A stretch of 42,621 nucleotides of DNA from a bacterium (GCA_021784715.1 JAJYHP010000006.1:1-42621); one strand, 5' to 3'; shown: positions 7,510 to 16,851, numbered from the stretch's first letter. Notes: generated from the sequence alone by a model not told the origin. Translations and numbers: made by a program.

Positions 7510-8346
7510 TCACGATCGTGCTACCGCCAAGACCAACGATGCGGGCGTCACGCCGACCTTCGTGAACTCGTAACAATCGAAGGCCTCGATGCTCACCCCG
7601 GCACGACTGAGAATCCGTAGCGATTCGCGGTAGCGTAAATCGACGAGTGCGTGGCGTTCGTTGAGCAGCATGAGTCCGGCGGCGCGTTCTTCACCGCGCG
7701 GCAAAACGATACGGTGAAGGTCGGCGAACGCCGCTGCGTCGACGGCATCGTCGACGAACGCCACGGTGTCGGGCGCGATCGGCGCGACGACGGATCGCAG
7801 CGAATAGCTTTTCGGGGCAATCTCGACCTGCGTGCAATAGTAGCCATGCGCCGTGAGCAACGAGGTCATACCGCGTCTTCCCAGCTCGTTACTGAGCGCT
7901 CCGACGCCGACAAACGCCCGAGCGCCGAGCAACAGCACATCGTCGCCGCTAAAGAACGCCGGCGCGGCGATATGCCCGGCGATAGGAATCTCGGCACGCG
8001 CGAATGCCGCCCGAGTACGGTCGACGGCCGCGCGCCGTTCCATAACGCTCGGACGCATGATCGCGACCCCGTCCTCGAGGCAAAGGGCACTCTGTGCCAC
8101 CGCGCTCTCCAGCGGATCGAGTGCCGAGCCGGCGATTTCGATGATTTCGACGCCGAACGAGAGCAGCAACTTGCGCAGATTATCGTGCTGTTCGAGCGCC
8201 CGCGCGTAAATCGCCGACGGTTCCGACGGCAATGGAACCGCGCGTTCTATCGCCGCACTCGGGCGCACTAATGCGGCGCGGCGTAACATTCCCGTCGGAG
8301 AGCCGATCAAGCGAGGTCCGTAGCTTGGTTGAACGTTCCCGCTCAT
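7510..8346 (-). CDS. DDAH/arginine-deiminase-fold protein, apparent pseudoenzyme
   Basis: This 278-residue protein follows dimethylarginine dimethylaminohydrolase (DDAH) along its length: ALVRPS at the start, FGVEIIEI, an SGDDVLLLGARAFVG segment matching the DGGDVL...YVG block, the LPRGEERAAGLMLLN block, and a DCYEFTKVGVT end. The catalytic residues appear lost. The HLKS histidine block reads SLRS (S182), the terminal VTC(x)S nucleophile reads VTPAS (P268), and the VFVEDT substrate-binding block reads AVAQSA (83-87). It is therefore unlikely to hydrolyse guanidino substrates by the known mechanism. The start overlaps the preceding stop (ATGA), coupling it to another apparently inactive protein. 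A binding or structural role is possible but not shown. Confidence 0.72.
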   Translation of the reverse strand: MSGNVQPSYGPRLIGSPTGMLRRAALVRPSAAIERAVPLPSEPSAIYARALEQHDNLRKLLLSFGVEIIEIAGSALDPLESAVAQSALCLEDGVAIMRPSVMERRAAVDRTRAAFARAEIPIAGHIAAPAFFSGDDVLLLGARAFVGVGALSNELGRRGMTSLLTAHGYYCTQVEIAPKSYSLRSVVAPIAPDTVAFVDDAVDAAAFADLHRIVLPRGEERAAGLMLLNERHALVDLRYRESLRILSRAGVSIEAFDCYEFTKVGVTPASLVLAVARS

Positions 8347-10472
8347 CGTTGCATCCTTTCGTTCGTGCCGATCGCCGGAACCGATAGGTCCGGAGTCGGC
8401 GTAAAATAGTTCGCGAGGTCCGAGGCCAAGAGGTCGCCTAACGAGGTGGCGGGGAGCCCGAGAATCTCTTCTTCGGTTTTGAGGACGCTCGCCGTATTGG
8501 CATGCGCGTGTCCGAGGAAGCCGCGCTTTGCATACGGCGAGACGATGACGGCGAAACTATGCTTCGGGTCGGTAACGGTTGCGCCGATCGCCTGACGGGG
8601 CGCAATGAAGATCGCCGTCGAGCTCCAGGCATTGCTTCGTGCGATTGCATCGACGATCTCTCCGAGCGCGCGATCCTGAACGACCGGATTCGTTGAAGAG
8701 AGCTGGATCGCTTCATAGCTGGGAACATCTCCGCGCGCCGCCTCGCGCCCGTACTGAGCGACGAACGCCGCAGCCAGGGCGCGATCGCTCGACCGCACCC
8801 CGGGCTTCGGCGCGTAGCCGACCGCTCCGTGGAGCACCTGCAAGAGCGGAATCCCAATCGCCGACGGTCCCTGCGGCACCATCGCACCGTAGACGCGATA
8901 ACTCATGCCGGCACGCGCTAACGTATTGACGATGTAGCCGCTGCGCGGATAGATATCGGGCGGCATTGCATCGACCGCGGGATGGCCCCGAAACATATCG
9001 AGCAGCCATGCGAGCGGCGTGATCGTTCCCGAATAGGCGAGTTGCGACCCGAGTTCGCTGTTGGGAGCATCGGCATAGTACTCGCCGACGACCGCGTATT
9101 CGTTTGCGAGCTCGCGCAAATTCGGTGTCGAATTGAAATACGTGGGGCCGAGCGATATATCGACGACATGTTCGATCGCGTCGCTCTTCCGACCCGAACG
9201 CAGCGGCGGCACCAGCGCGTTCCCACGCACGAGATACGATACCCGGGAGTAACGCAGTGCGGAAAGCGTCGTCCGCTCCAACGGAATCTTCGTCAATTCG
9301 ATTCGTTCCAGCGTCGCGCTCACGCCGTTGCCTTCAGCGTTGGCAACAAAGAGCACCTTATCGTTCGGAGCGAGCGAGAGCGCAACCGGGCGCGCCCCGG
9401 TCGGGATGAGTCCGAGACGATGCAGCACCCCGGGCGTGCTCGCATCGAGTACGGCAACGGCGTTGAGCCCCGAGAGAGCGACGAAGAGTTCGCGCCCGGT
9501 CATCGATGGGACCATCGCGGTCGGCATCGTGCCGTACGGAGCATTCGCGAAAAGACGGAGATCGATACCGTCGACGACGCGCGGCGATGCATCGAGGGAG
9601 ACGGCGACAACGCGGTCGACACCCGCGAGCGTGATATAGGCAAAACGCCCGCCGGGCTCGATAGCAACCGACTCGGGATCGACGCCGCCGATCGTCGTCG
9701 CACCGTCCAGCGGCGCATCGAGCGGAATATTCTCCGAGCCGACCGTCGAGGAGTCCAACGAACGCACCGCAAGCGTCGGCGCGGCCGCCGAAGCGCCGGC
9801 AGCAAAAAGGCGAGGACCGAATGCGGCGACGCCGGTGGGCAGCGCTCCAACGCTCATCGATGCGATGGGACGGCGCGTCGCAAGATCGACCGTATCGAGT
9901 CTTCCGTTCCGATCGTCGGCGATCAGGAGTAGGTGTCCCGACTCGGCAAGCGCGAGCCGCATCGGTTCGGGATCGTTTCCGGGAAGCGAGATGCCGGGGT
10001 GGAGGCGCGTGAGCTCGCCGGCCTCGCCGACGGCAAAGAGAGCGATCTTCCCGGCGCGGGCCTCCGAGGCGGCCAGCAGCGTGCGCCCGGGCATCGCCGG
10101 GTCGGGGAGCGCGATTAGGCCGCCGATAACCTCGCTTCGGGTGCTCGCATTCGTGACCCGAGCGACGATCTGCATCGTCTTCGTGTCGATCGTCCGCAAG
10201 AGCGTTCCACCGCTCGCGGCGCGCCCACCGACGACGGCGAAACGCCCTCCGGGGATCAACGCGAGCGCGGTGACGTTCGCGCCGATTGCGACGCTCTTTC
10301 CGACCGGAGCGACGATTCGTCCGCTCGGCAAAATAGCATCGAAGGGCAGGTCGGGATGCGGGATACCCGCCGGACGGTTCCCGGCCGGGGCACTGTAGAG
10401 GCGCGTGGTAGCGGGCGCGGCGCCCAGCAAAACGGCGGCCAATGCCGCCGCGATGAGAGAACGGAGTTGCAC
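8343..10472 (-). CDS. Exported beta-propeller protein with degenerate phosphoesterase (AcpA/PF04185-like) domain
   Basis: A 709-residue protein with a signal peptide (LIAAALAAVLLGAAPA). Residues about 60-410 form a YncE/YVTN-like beta-propeller (repeats such as LALAPNDKVLFVANAEGN). Residues about 430-690 follow the phosphoesterase domain often fused to such propellers: IEHVV, YAVVGEYYAD, GYIVNTLARAGMSYRVYG, AVIVSPYAKRG, LKTEEEILGLP. The metal ligands of active relatives are absent: the ENRT(F/Y)D block reads SLGPTYF, SADGH reads NSELGS, the EDDAQ block reads APRQA and DHVDAH reads VTDPKH. It is probably a periplasmic binding or scaffold protein, not a phosphatase. It is coupled to the DDAH-like gene; 78 bases separate it from the upstream regulator gene. 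Confidence 0.78.
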   Translation of the reverse strand: MQLRSLIAAALAAVLLGAAPATTRLYSAPAGNRPAGIPHPDLPFDAILPSGRIVAPVGKSVAIGANVTALALIPGGRFAVVGGRAASGGTLLRTIDTKTMQIVARVTNASTRSEVIGGLIALPDPAMPGRTLLAASEARAGKIALFAVGEAGELTRLHPGISLPGNDPEPMRLALAESGHLLLIADDRNGRLDTVDLATRRPIASMSVGALPTGVAAFGPRLFAAGASAAAPTLAVRSLDSSTVGSENIPLDAPLDGATTIGGVDPESVAIEPGGRFAYITLAGVDRVVAVSLDASPRVVDGIDLRLFANAPYGTMPTAMVPSMTGRELFVALSGLNAVAVLDASTPGVLHRLGLIPTGARPVALSLAPNDKVLFVANAEGNGVSATLERIELTKIPLERTTLSALRYSRVSYLVRGNALVPPLRSGRKSDAIEHVVDISLGPTYFNSTPNLRELANEYAVVGEYYADAPNSELGSQLAYSGTITPLAWLLDMFRGHPAVDAMPPDIYPRSGYIVNTLARAGMSYRVYGAMVPQGPSAIGIPLLQVLHGAVGYAPKPGVRSSDRALAAAFVAQYGREAARGDVPSYEAIQLSSTNPVVQDRALGEIVDAIARSNAWSSTAIFIAPRQAIGATVTDPKHSFAVIVSPYAKRGFLGHAHANTASVLKTEEEILGLPATSLGDLLASDLANYFTPTPDLSVPAIGTNERMQR

Positions 10473-10550
10473 CCCCGTAGGCTACGGATGAAGGGCGCCG
10501 ATGCCCTCCCTTTTTCCGGTTATCGACGCATCGTCGACGCGGACCCCGCC

Positions 10551-11243
10551 CTACGGCTTATCGAGACGGTAGCCGATCCCCCGGACGCTGGCGATCTCCA
10601 GCGGCGCGGAGATCTCGCCGATTTTCTTCCGGAGAGCGGCGATATGAACGTCCACGACGCGCGTCGGGACGCCGGAGGTATCGTTCCAGACATGCTGGAG
10701 AATCTGCGCCCGCGTGAGGAGCCGCCCCTCGGCTTCAGCCAAGAACCAGAGCAGCCGAAACTCCAGAGCGGTCAGCGTTGCCGTCGTGTTCCCGTGCACC
10801 AGTGCGTGCTGGTCGCGGTCGAGAACCGCGTCGCCGACGCGTAATTGCGAATCGAGTTCGCGCATCGCCACCGAGCGGTCGCGGCGGCGTAAAAATGAAG
10901 CGACCCGAGCGACGAGTTCGTTACCCGAGAACGGTTTGGTGATGTAATCGTCGGCGCCAAGCCCGAGCCCCAAAAGAATATCCTGTTCCCGCGTATGCCC
11001 GCTCACCATCAGGATATAGCAGTTCTGGGTATTGCAGAGGGAGGTGCAGACATCGAGCCCGGAGATATCGGGGAGACCGACGTCGAGCACGACCACATCG
11101 GGGCGCTGATCGGCTGCGATCTCGAGCCCTTCAACACCCGACCCGGTTACGCGGACCTCGTATCCGGCGCGTTCGAGAACGCTTCGTTCGAGAGCTGCGA
11201 CATCGTCATCATCTTCAATGACGAGAATGCGTCCCTGCGGCAT
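10551..11243 (-). CDS. OmpR/PhoB-family response regulator (orphan)
   Basis: A 230-residue two-domain regulator. The receiver (about 5-115) has the acidic pocket E10/D11/D12, phospho-acceptor D54 (VVLDVGLPD) and the conserved Lys in YITKPF. The C-terminal winged-helix (about 130-228) carries LTALEFRLLWFLAEAEGRLLTR and RVVDVHIAALRKKIG, the PhoB-type DNA-binding signature. No histidine kinase gene lies in the window, so its partner is elsewhere. It is 40 bases downstream of the malic enzyme gene and 78 bases upstream of the propeller gene; it may control its neighbours, but no binding repeats were identified. Confidence 0.93.
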   Translation of the reverse strand: MPQGRILVIEDDDDVAALERSVLERAGYEVRVTGSGVEGLEIAADQRPDVVVLDVGLPDISGLDVCTSLCNTQNCYILMVSGHTREQDILLGLGLGADDYITKPFSGNELVARVASFLRRRDRSVAMRELDSQLRVGDAVLDRDQHALVHGNTTATLTALEFRLLWFLAEAEGRLLTRAQILQHVWNDTSGVPTRVVDVHIAALRKKIGEISAPLEIASVRGIGYRLDKP

Positions 11244-11283
11244 GGTTCCTCCGACTTCAAGTTCGGGAAACGGTTACGAGCGA

Positions 11284-12726
11284 TTAGACCAGCGTCTGAG
11301 CGCTCTCTTCGTCGTTCATTACGAGAGCACGCCGTGCGACGCCTTCCTCGATAGCGGCCTCGCCGACCGCCTTCGCGACCGCCCCGACAACGCGCTGGTC
11401 GAAGACGCTGGGGATCACGTACTCGGCGTTCCGCTCCTCGTCGCTGACCATCTCGGCGATCGCCCGTGCCGCCGCGAGTTTCATCGACTCGGTGATGCGA
11501 CTCGCGCGAACGTCGAGCGCCCCGCGAAAGATGCCCGGGAAGGCCAACAGATTATTGACCTGATTGGGAAAATCGGAGCGTCCGGTGGCGATTACGGTGG
11601 CGACCGGGGCGGCGGCATCGGGCATGATCTCCGGGGTCGGGTTCGCCATTGCAAAGACAATCGGGTCGCGTCCCATCGTCGCGATATCCTCGGGCTGCAG
11701 TACCCCCGGAGCCGAGACGCCGATAAAGACGTCGGCACCCTTTAAGACCTCGGAGAGCGTACCGCGGCGATTTTCGCGGTTGGTGTTTTCGGCGAGCCAA
11801 CGCCAATGGGGATTGTCGTAGCGATCGCTGCGGTTGAGCGCGCCGACGCGATCGACGGGGATGACGTCGCGGACTCCGGCGCCGAGAAGCATTTTAATCG
11901 TTGCGGTACCGGCGGCACCGCTGCCCGATACGACGACTTGTAAGCTCGAGAAATCCTTACCGACGACTTTTGCGGCGTTCATCAGTGCGGCGAGGATGAC
12001 GACCGCCGTACCGTGCTGATCGTCGTGCATCACCGGAATATCGAGCCGTTCGATGAGCTTTTGCTCTACTTCAAAGCAACGCGGCGCAGAGATATCTTCG
12101 AGATTGATACCGCCGAAGACCGGAGCGATACGCACGACCGTCTCGACGATTTCGTCGACGTCTTTCGTATCGAGGCAGATAGGGAAAGCGTCGATATCGG
12201 CAAATTGCTTGAAGAGCATCGCTTTGCCCTCCATCACCGGCAGCGCCCCCAGCGGCCCGATATCCCCAAGCCCGAGCACCGCCGTGCCGTCGGAGACCAC
12301 TGCGACGGAGTTGCGCTTAATCGTCAGCGCAAACGCCTTGCTCGGGTCGGCGGCGATCGCCATAGAGACGCGCGCTACGCCCGGCGTATAGACCGTCGAA
12401 AGATCTTGACGCGTTTTTACCGGAATCTTCGGCTCGACGCGAATTTTGCCGCCGATGTGGGCCAGAAAGGTGGAATCGGAGATGCTGATGATGCGAGCAT
12501 CTTCGATCGCTTCGACGCATCGCCGAACGTCGTTGCCGATCTGCTCGGAGCTGACGTTTACCGTCACGTCGCGGATGACGCGCGACCGGTTGACCGAGCG
12601 CATATCGACCGCTGCGATAACGCCGCCGGCGTCGCCGATTGCCGTGGCGAGAACGCCGAAGGCGCCGGTCTCGTTCGGCATCTCGACGCGCATGATGAGA
12701 GTGAAACTTATTGCAACTTGCGCCAC
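11284..12726 (-). CDS. NAD(P)-dependent malic enzyme with N-terminal ACT domain
   Basis: A 480-residue enzyme that decarboxylates malate to pyruvate. Residues about 5-80 are an ACT domain (MRVEMPNETGAFGVLATAIG), a likely site for allosteric control. The catalytic part has TVYTPGVA (Tyr), a Lys in the GKAMLFK segment, the metal-binding NLEDISAPRCFEVE, HDDQHGTA, and the Rossmann motif GSGAAG. NAD versus NADP preference cannot be read securely. The GTG at 12726 is chosen because AGGAGG lies about nine bases upstream and because it begins the first ACT strand. The gene starts 13 bases after tldE. Confidence 0.93.
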   Translation of the reverse strand: MAQVAISFTLIMRVEMPNETGAFGVLATAIGDAGGVIAAVDMRSVNRSRVIRDVTVNVSSEQIGNDVRRCVEAIEDARIISISDSTFLAHIGGKIRVEPKIPVKTRQDLSTVYTPGVARVSMAIAADPSKAFALTIKRNSVAVVSDGTAVLGLGDIGPLGALPVMEGKAMLFKQFADIDAFPICLDTKDVDEIVETVVRIAPVFGGINLEDISAPRCFEVEQKLIERLDIPVMHDDQHGTAVVILAALMNAAKVVGKDFSSLQVVVSGSGAAGTATIKMLLGAGVRDVIPVDRVGALNRSDRYDNPHWRWLAENTNRENRRGTLSEVLKGADVFIGVSAPGVLQPEDIATMGRDPIVFAMANPTPEIMPDAAAPVATVIATGRSDFPNQVNNLLAFPGIFRGALDVRASRITESMKLAAARAIAEMVSDEERNAEYVIPSVFDQRVVGAVAKAVGEAAIEEGVARRALVMNDEESAQTLV

Positions 12727-12739
12727 GACTACGATCCTC

Positions 12740-14083
12740 CTAAGATGCGGATGACGATCCGCTTACTTGCATCTCGGCCACCCGGAAACTCGGGGAGGTG
12801 ATCGAGCCGTCGAATTTGAGATCGTTTGCGACGGCCTCTATGCCTGCCAGCATCTCGGGGAACGGGGCTGCTATCGTGAATTCTTCTAATGGTTCGGCTA
12901 GTTCACCATTGCGTATCGCGATTCCGCGTGCGCCCCGACTATAGAGCCCCGAGGCATGTTCGGTCGCAAAGCCGATCGTTTCTAAGACGAGGATGCCCTG
13001 CTTCGTCGATGCGATGAGTTCATCGAGGCTCGCCTTCCCCGGTGCGAGAAAAAAGGTATTCGGCCCGATTCCTCCAGCGACGGCGTTGCCGGTACTCTGC
13101 GCTCCTAACCGTCGCGCGTAGTAGGTGTCGAAGAGAAACGAGCGGAGGATACCACGCTCGAAGACCGGCGTGCGCTGCGACGGCGTACCTTCGGCGTCGA
13201 ACGGCGAGGAACCCAACGCCCTTGGAATCGTCCCATCGTCAAAAATATCGACGAGGTCGCTGCCGATCCGCTCGCCGGTCCGGCCTGCGAGCCACGAATT
13301 GCCGACTGCGACATTTGCCGCACTGCACGCGGAAAAAATATCGTCGAGCACCGCCGCGGCGACCTCGCGATCGAAAAGGATCGACGTGCTCTGGGTCTTC
13401 GGCTTACGCGCTCCGTAGAAGGCGATCGTTCGCCGCACCGCTTCGCGAGCGATCTCTGCAGGCGCATCCATCTTTGCGAGAAAGCGCGCCGCACTCCCGT
13501 AATGTGCGGTCCGTTTGAACGCGCCTTCACTTGCCACCGGCGAAGCCGAGATGCCGATCTGCGTTCCGCGATAACTCCCGAGAACGCCGCGAGAGTTCGC
13601 GAGCGCCATCGTTACGCATGCGTCGCTATATTGCGAACCGTTACTATTGTCGACGCGCGGGTCGGCCTCGCGTATCGAACGTTCGACCTCTCGAACGTCG
13701 TCGAGGCGTTCTTCGTCGCGGCGTGCCTCGATCGCGCGGTCGTAGAGATCGAGATCGACACCGGGAAGGGCGCGCGCTTCGGGAAGCCCTGCAAACGCAT
13801 CGACGGCGGCATAACGCGCTTGCTCCAACACCGTCGCGACCCCGGAGCGAATCTCATCATCGTTCCAATGCGTTCCGACGAGCATCGCTTTGCGCCCATC
13901 GAGAAAGAGTCGCATGGAGAGGCTGCGTCCTTCGGAGAGGTCGAGTTTCGTCACTCGTTCTCCGCGCGCCGCGGCGCTGAATCGGCGAGCGAGTACGATG
14001 CGCGCCTCGGCATCGCTCGCTCCGAGCGCCATCGCAATCTCGACCGCGCGCTGCGCGCGCTCGCGCGCCTCTTCTTCACGCAC
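12740..14083 (-). CDS. tldE: TldE/PmbA family metalloprotease subunit
   Basis: A 447-residue partner of TldD. In known systems TldD and TldE form a heterodimeric protease that trims exported or modified peptides (microcin B17, CcdA) and only TldD carries the zinc motif. Family blocks seen here include SILFDREVAAAVL, the GNSWLAGRTGERIGSDLV core, DAEGTPSQRTPVFERGILRSFLFDTYYARRLG, and the STGNAV segment. No HExxH is present, as expected for this subunit. The GTG at 14083 lies inside the end of tldD (8-base overlap), so the subunits are translationally coupled. Confidence 0.92.
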   Translation of the reverse strand: MREEEARERAQRAVEIAMALGASDAEARIVLARRFSAAARGERVTKLDLSEGRSLSMRLFLDGRKAMLVGTHWNDDEIRSGVATVLEQARYAAVDAFAGLPEARALPGVDLDLYDRAIEARRDEERLDDVREVERSIREADPRVDNSNGSQYSDACVTMALANSRGVLGSYRGTQIGISASPVASEGAFKRTAHYGSAARFLAKMDAPAEIAREAVRRTIAFYGARKPKTQSTSILFDREVAAAVLDDIFSACSAANVAVGNSWLAGRTGERIGSDLVDIFDDGTIPRALGSSPFDAEGTPSQRTPVFERGILRSFLFDTYYARRLGAQSTGNAVAGGIGPNTFFLAPGKASLDELIASTKQGILVLETIGFATEHASGLYSRGARGIAIRNGELAEPLEEFTIAAPFPEMLAGIEAVANDLKFDGSITSPSFRVAEMQVSGSSSAS

Positions 14084-15491
14084 CTTCGGTCCCTCCGAGG
14101 CTCATCGCCGCAATCTTCAGCGTCGGCATGCCGACGCCGACCGGCACGCTCTGCCCGCCCTTACCGCAGGTGTAATGCCGACGGGCGAAGCGCGCATCGT
14201 TTCCCACGGCGGTAACTTTGGTCATCGCATCGGGGCCATTTCCGACAATCGTTGCATTCTTTACCGCCGCACCGAGACGGCCGCGTTCGATGCGGTAGCC
14301 TTCGGCGATCATAAAGACAAAATCGCCCTTTCCAATATCGACCTGGCCGCCGGCAAACGACTTCGCGTAGATTCCGTTATCGATCGAGGCGATCATCTCT
14401 TCGAGTTGCGCCTCGCCGGGAGGCATATAGGTGTTGCACATCCGCGGTTGCGGAAGATGCCGAAACGATTGTCGCCTGCCGTTACCCGTCGATTGCATCC
14501 CCATCAAGCGCGCGTTTAGTTCGTCGTGCAGGTAGCCGCGCAAGATTCCGCGTTCGACCAAAACGGTGTGTCCGCACGGCGTCCCCTCGTCGTCGAACGA
14601 CGTACTCCCGCGTTCTTCGGGAATATCGCCGTCGTCGTAAATCGTGACGAGCTCGCTCGCGACGCGCTCGCCGATCCTACCGCTATACAGCGAGACGCCG
14701 CGGCGATTGAAATCACCCTCCAGACCGTGCCCGACGGCCTCGTGCAGCAACACCCCACCACCGCCGGCGCCGAGTAACGTCTCGAACTCACCGGCCGGCG
14801 CGGGGCGCGCATCGAGGTTCACCAACGCTATCCGCGCCGATTCACCGGCGATCTGCTCGGGAGTCATCGACTCGAAGAAGGCTACGGAAGTGCGGCCGCC
14901 GTCGGCACAGTAACCGGTTCCACGCTCTTTGCCGCTGCGAGCGATGCATTGAACGCCCAGCGTTACCATCGGCCGACGGTCGAAGCGGAAGGAGCCATCG
15001 CTGCGCGCGATCCAGAGCTCTTGCAGTTCATCGACGATATGCGCGTTGACGCCGACGATCTTCGCATCGCTACTGCGGGCCGCGCTCTCTGTGCGTTCTA
15101 AGAGGGCCGCCAACAGACGCGGAGCGGCGTTCTCGGTCCGGTTCCGGTCGTAGAGTCGATCGTTCGATCGCTCGATCGGTTCCAGACGCGCGGAGCGGGA
15201 GGAGGCCTCGGCGGTCAAGCGTGCTATCGCCGCCGCTCTCGCCGCGGCCTCCAGCAAACGCTCTTCGGAGATCTCCTCGGTGTAGGCGTAACCGGCCGAT
15301 TCACCGACGACGACGCGGACGCCGGCTCCGAGATTCTGCGAGAGCGCGGCTTCGTGAATCGCACCTTCTTGAAGGCTCATCCGAACGCTCGATCGGCGCT
15401 CGCAAAAGATATCGGCGAAAAGGCCTCCATCTCGCAGCGCGCGATCGAGTATGCGTTGTGCGCTCTGCGCTGAAATCGGTTCGTCGATCAC
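14076..15491 (-). CDS. tldD: TldD family zinc metalloprotease subunit
   Basis: A 471-residue catalytic subunit of the TldD/TldE protease. The zinc motif HEAVGHGLEGD lies near residues 249-259. Other family blocks are LGAGGGGVLLHE, FDDEGTPCGHTVLVERGILRGYLHD, and a C-terminal YTCGKGGQSVPVGVGMP with the conserved Cys. Known activity is stepwise proteolysis inside the tunnel-like heterodimer; substrates here are unknown. No peptide-modification gene such as a YcaO or bacteriocin precursor is visible in the window, so a general housekeeping role is more likely. It begins 10 bases after dacB and overlaps tldE. Confidence 0.95.
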   Translation of the reverse strand: MIDEPISAQSAQRILDRALRDGGLFADIFCERRSSVRMSLQEGAIHEAALSQNLGAGVRVVVGESAGYAYTEEISEERLLEAAARAAAIARLTAEASSRSARLEPIERSNDRLYDRNRTENAAPRLLAALLERTESAARSSDAKIVGVNAHIVDELQELWIARSDGSFRFDRRPMVTLGVQCIARSGKERGTGYCADGGRTSVAFFESMTPEQIAGESARIALVNLDARPAPAGEFETLLGAGGGGVLLHEAVGHGLEGDFNRRGVSLYSGRIGERVASELVTIYDDGDIPEERGSTSFDDEGTPCGHTVLVERGILRGYLHDELNARLMGMQSTGNGRRQSFRHLPQPRMCNTYMPPGEAQLEEMIASIDNGIYAKSFAGGQVDIGKGDFVFMIAEGYRIERGRLGAAVKNATIVGNGPDAMTKVTAVGNDARFARRHYTCGKGGQSVPVGVGMPTLKIAAMSLGGTEGA

Positions 15492-15501
15492 GGTTTTCGG
15501 C

Positions 15502-16851
15502 TCACATCAACGAGAGGGCTTCAACGCTACGGCGCATCGATCTATCGGGATCACCCGGCGAGCCGTTAACCAAGAATGCAAAAATGACCTCTCCATGTCG
15601 ACGCGTCCGCACGTATCCTTCGAGCGACGATGCGTCGTCGAGATGTCCGGTTTTCGCACGCACGCGGCCGTCGGCGGGCCCGAAATCGATCCCCTGCAAG
15701 GTTCCGTCTAGGTCGGCGCGCGCCAGTAAGGGGTCCAGATCGTAAGTGCCCGTACCGCGCGTTCGCAGCAGCAACGTCGCGAGCGTGAGGGCAGCGACGC
15801 GATTTCCGTGGCTGAGCCCCGAGCCGTCGAGCAGTTTTATTCCCGGTGTCGGTACGTGCATGCGTCGCAGCATCGCGCGTTCGGCACGGACGCCGTCGAC
15901 GACGCTCGCGCGACCGTAACGACGGAGCGCCACCGCTCGCAGCAGTTGTTCGGCATAATGATTGTCGGACTGCACCAACATGTGCCGTTCGAGATCGCGC
16001 AGCGGAGCGGAGCGATGGTTCCACCAAATCGCAGCGGTTAACGGTGCAGGGCGAAGGATTGTCTGCGCTCCAACGGAGATCCCGACCTGCACGAGCGCTT
16101 TGCGCAAAATCGCGGCTGCACGGCGATTGGGATCGATTACCGGAACCGAGCCGTCGAGGTTCCCGTCGACGGAGAGCGCGGAGGTCGGTGCTTGATAGGG
16201 CGCTCCGTCGTCCTCGGGGTTCCAATGCGGATTGATCTCCGCGCCGAGACTCGCGCTGGGATCGACGGCAATGCGTGCGACGCTGGTTACGCCGGCGGCG
16301 TGCAGTGCCCGGGCCGCGTCGCGCAGATCGCTTGCAAGGAGACTCGGATCGCCCGAGCCGACCGCCCAAAGCGTTCCGATATGCGCGGTGCTGCGATACG
16401 GGGCGCGCGCGACCAGTAAGGTCGGGAAGCGAAAGTTGGGGCCCAGCACGCGCAACGCCGTCTCGGCGACGATGATTTTCTGCGCCGAGGCAGGGGCCGC
16501 CGTGCTCTCGGCGCGATCGCTAAAGAGCGTGTGCCCGCGCTCGTCGATAACGAGCAGGCTGTAACGGTGGGCGCCATCGAGCGACGGCGCAAAGAGTCGC
16601 GCGATCTTGCGCGCGATCGCCGCACGCGCCGCTCGACTCCACCGCACGTAGCGTTCCGGCGGACGCACCGGTATCGGCGTCGCTCGCGCATACGTGCGTG
16701 CGGCCGAGAGAGGTGTTTCGGGCTTTCGATGCGCCGCAAGGACGATAACGACCAAAGCGTACGCCGCAAAGAGCAGCGTCGCAACGATCGCTATGCGCTT
16801 ACGGAGTCTCGAGAGCCGCGATTCGCTCGGCGATCTTCTTCTGCTCTTCAC
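15502..16851 (-). CDS. dacB: D-alanyl-D-alanine carboxypeptidase/endopeptidase, class C PBP (PBP4/DacB-like)
   Basis: A 449-residue periplasmic peptidoglycan enzyme with a membrane anchor or uncleaved signal (hydrophobic 20-40 after a basic N-terminus). All three penicillin-binding motifs are present: PASAQK with nucleophile S122 and K125, SDN at 295-297, and KTG at 400-402, spaced as in PBP4, whose inserted domain lies between the first two. The start is a GTG at 16851 that lies 53 bases inside the upstream aminopeptidase gene; no ATG, GTG or TTG follows before the membrane helix, so the overlap seems real. It would cleave terminal D-Ala or cross-links during wall remodelling. Confidence 0.92.
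   Translation of the reverse strand: MKSRRRSPSESRLSRLRKRIAIVATLLFAAYALVVIVLAAHRKPETPLSAARTYARATPIPVRPPERYVRWSRAARAAIARKIARLFAPSLDGAHRYSLLVIDERGHTLFSDRAESTAAPASAQKIIVAETALRVLGPNFRFPTLLVARAPYRSTAHIGTLWAVGSGDPSLLASDLRDAARALHAAGVTSVARIAVDPSASLGAEINPHWNPEDDGAPYQAPTSALSVDGNLDGSVPVIDPNRRAAAILRKALVQVGISVGAQTILRPAPLTAAIWWNHRSAPLRDLERHMLVQSDNHYAEQLLRAVALRRYGRASVVDGVRAERAMLRRMHVPTPGIKLLDGSGLSHGNRVAALTLATLLLRTRGTGTYDLDPLLARADLDGTLQGIDFGPADGRVRAKTGHLDDASSLEGYVRTRRHGEVIFAFLVNGSPGDPDRSMRRSVEALSLM

Noticed and set aside
8982..9932. Long + strand frame opposite the beta-propeller gene
   Set aside because: Arg/Glu-rich shadow of a GC-rich gene with no ribosome site or motif; the same holds for + strand frames at 12013-12801 and 28670-29734.
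10473..10550. Hairpin with GGGC...GCCC followed by CCCTTTTT near 10493-10515
   Set aside because: The T-run is on the + strand, where no gene ends; on the - strand it precedes the stem, so it is not a terminator for the regulator gene.
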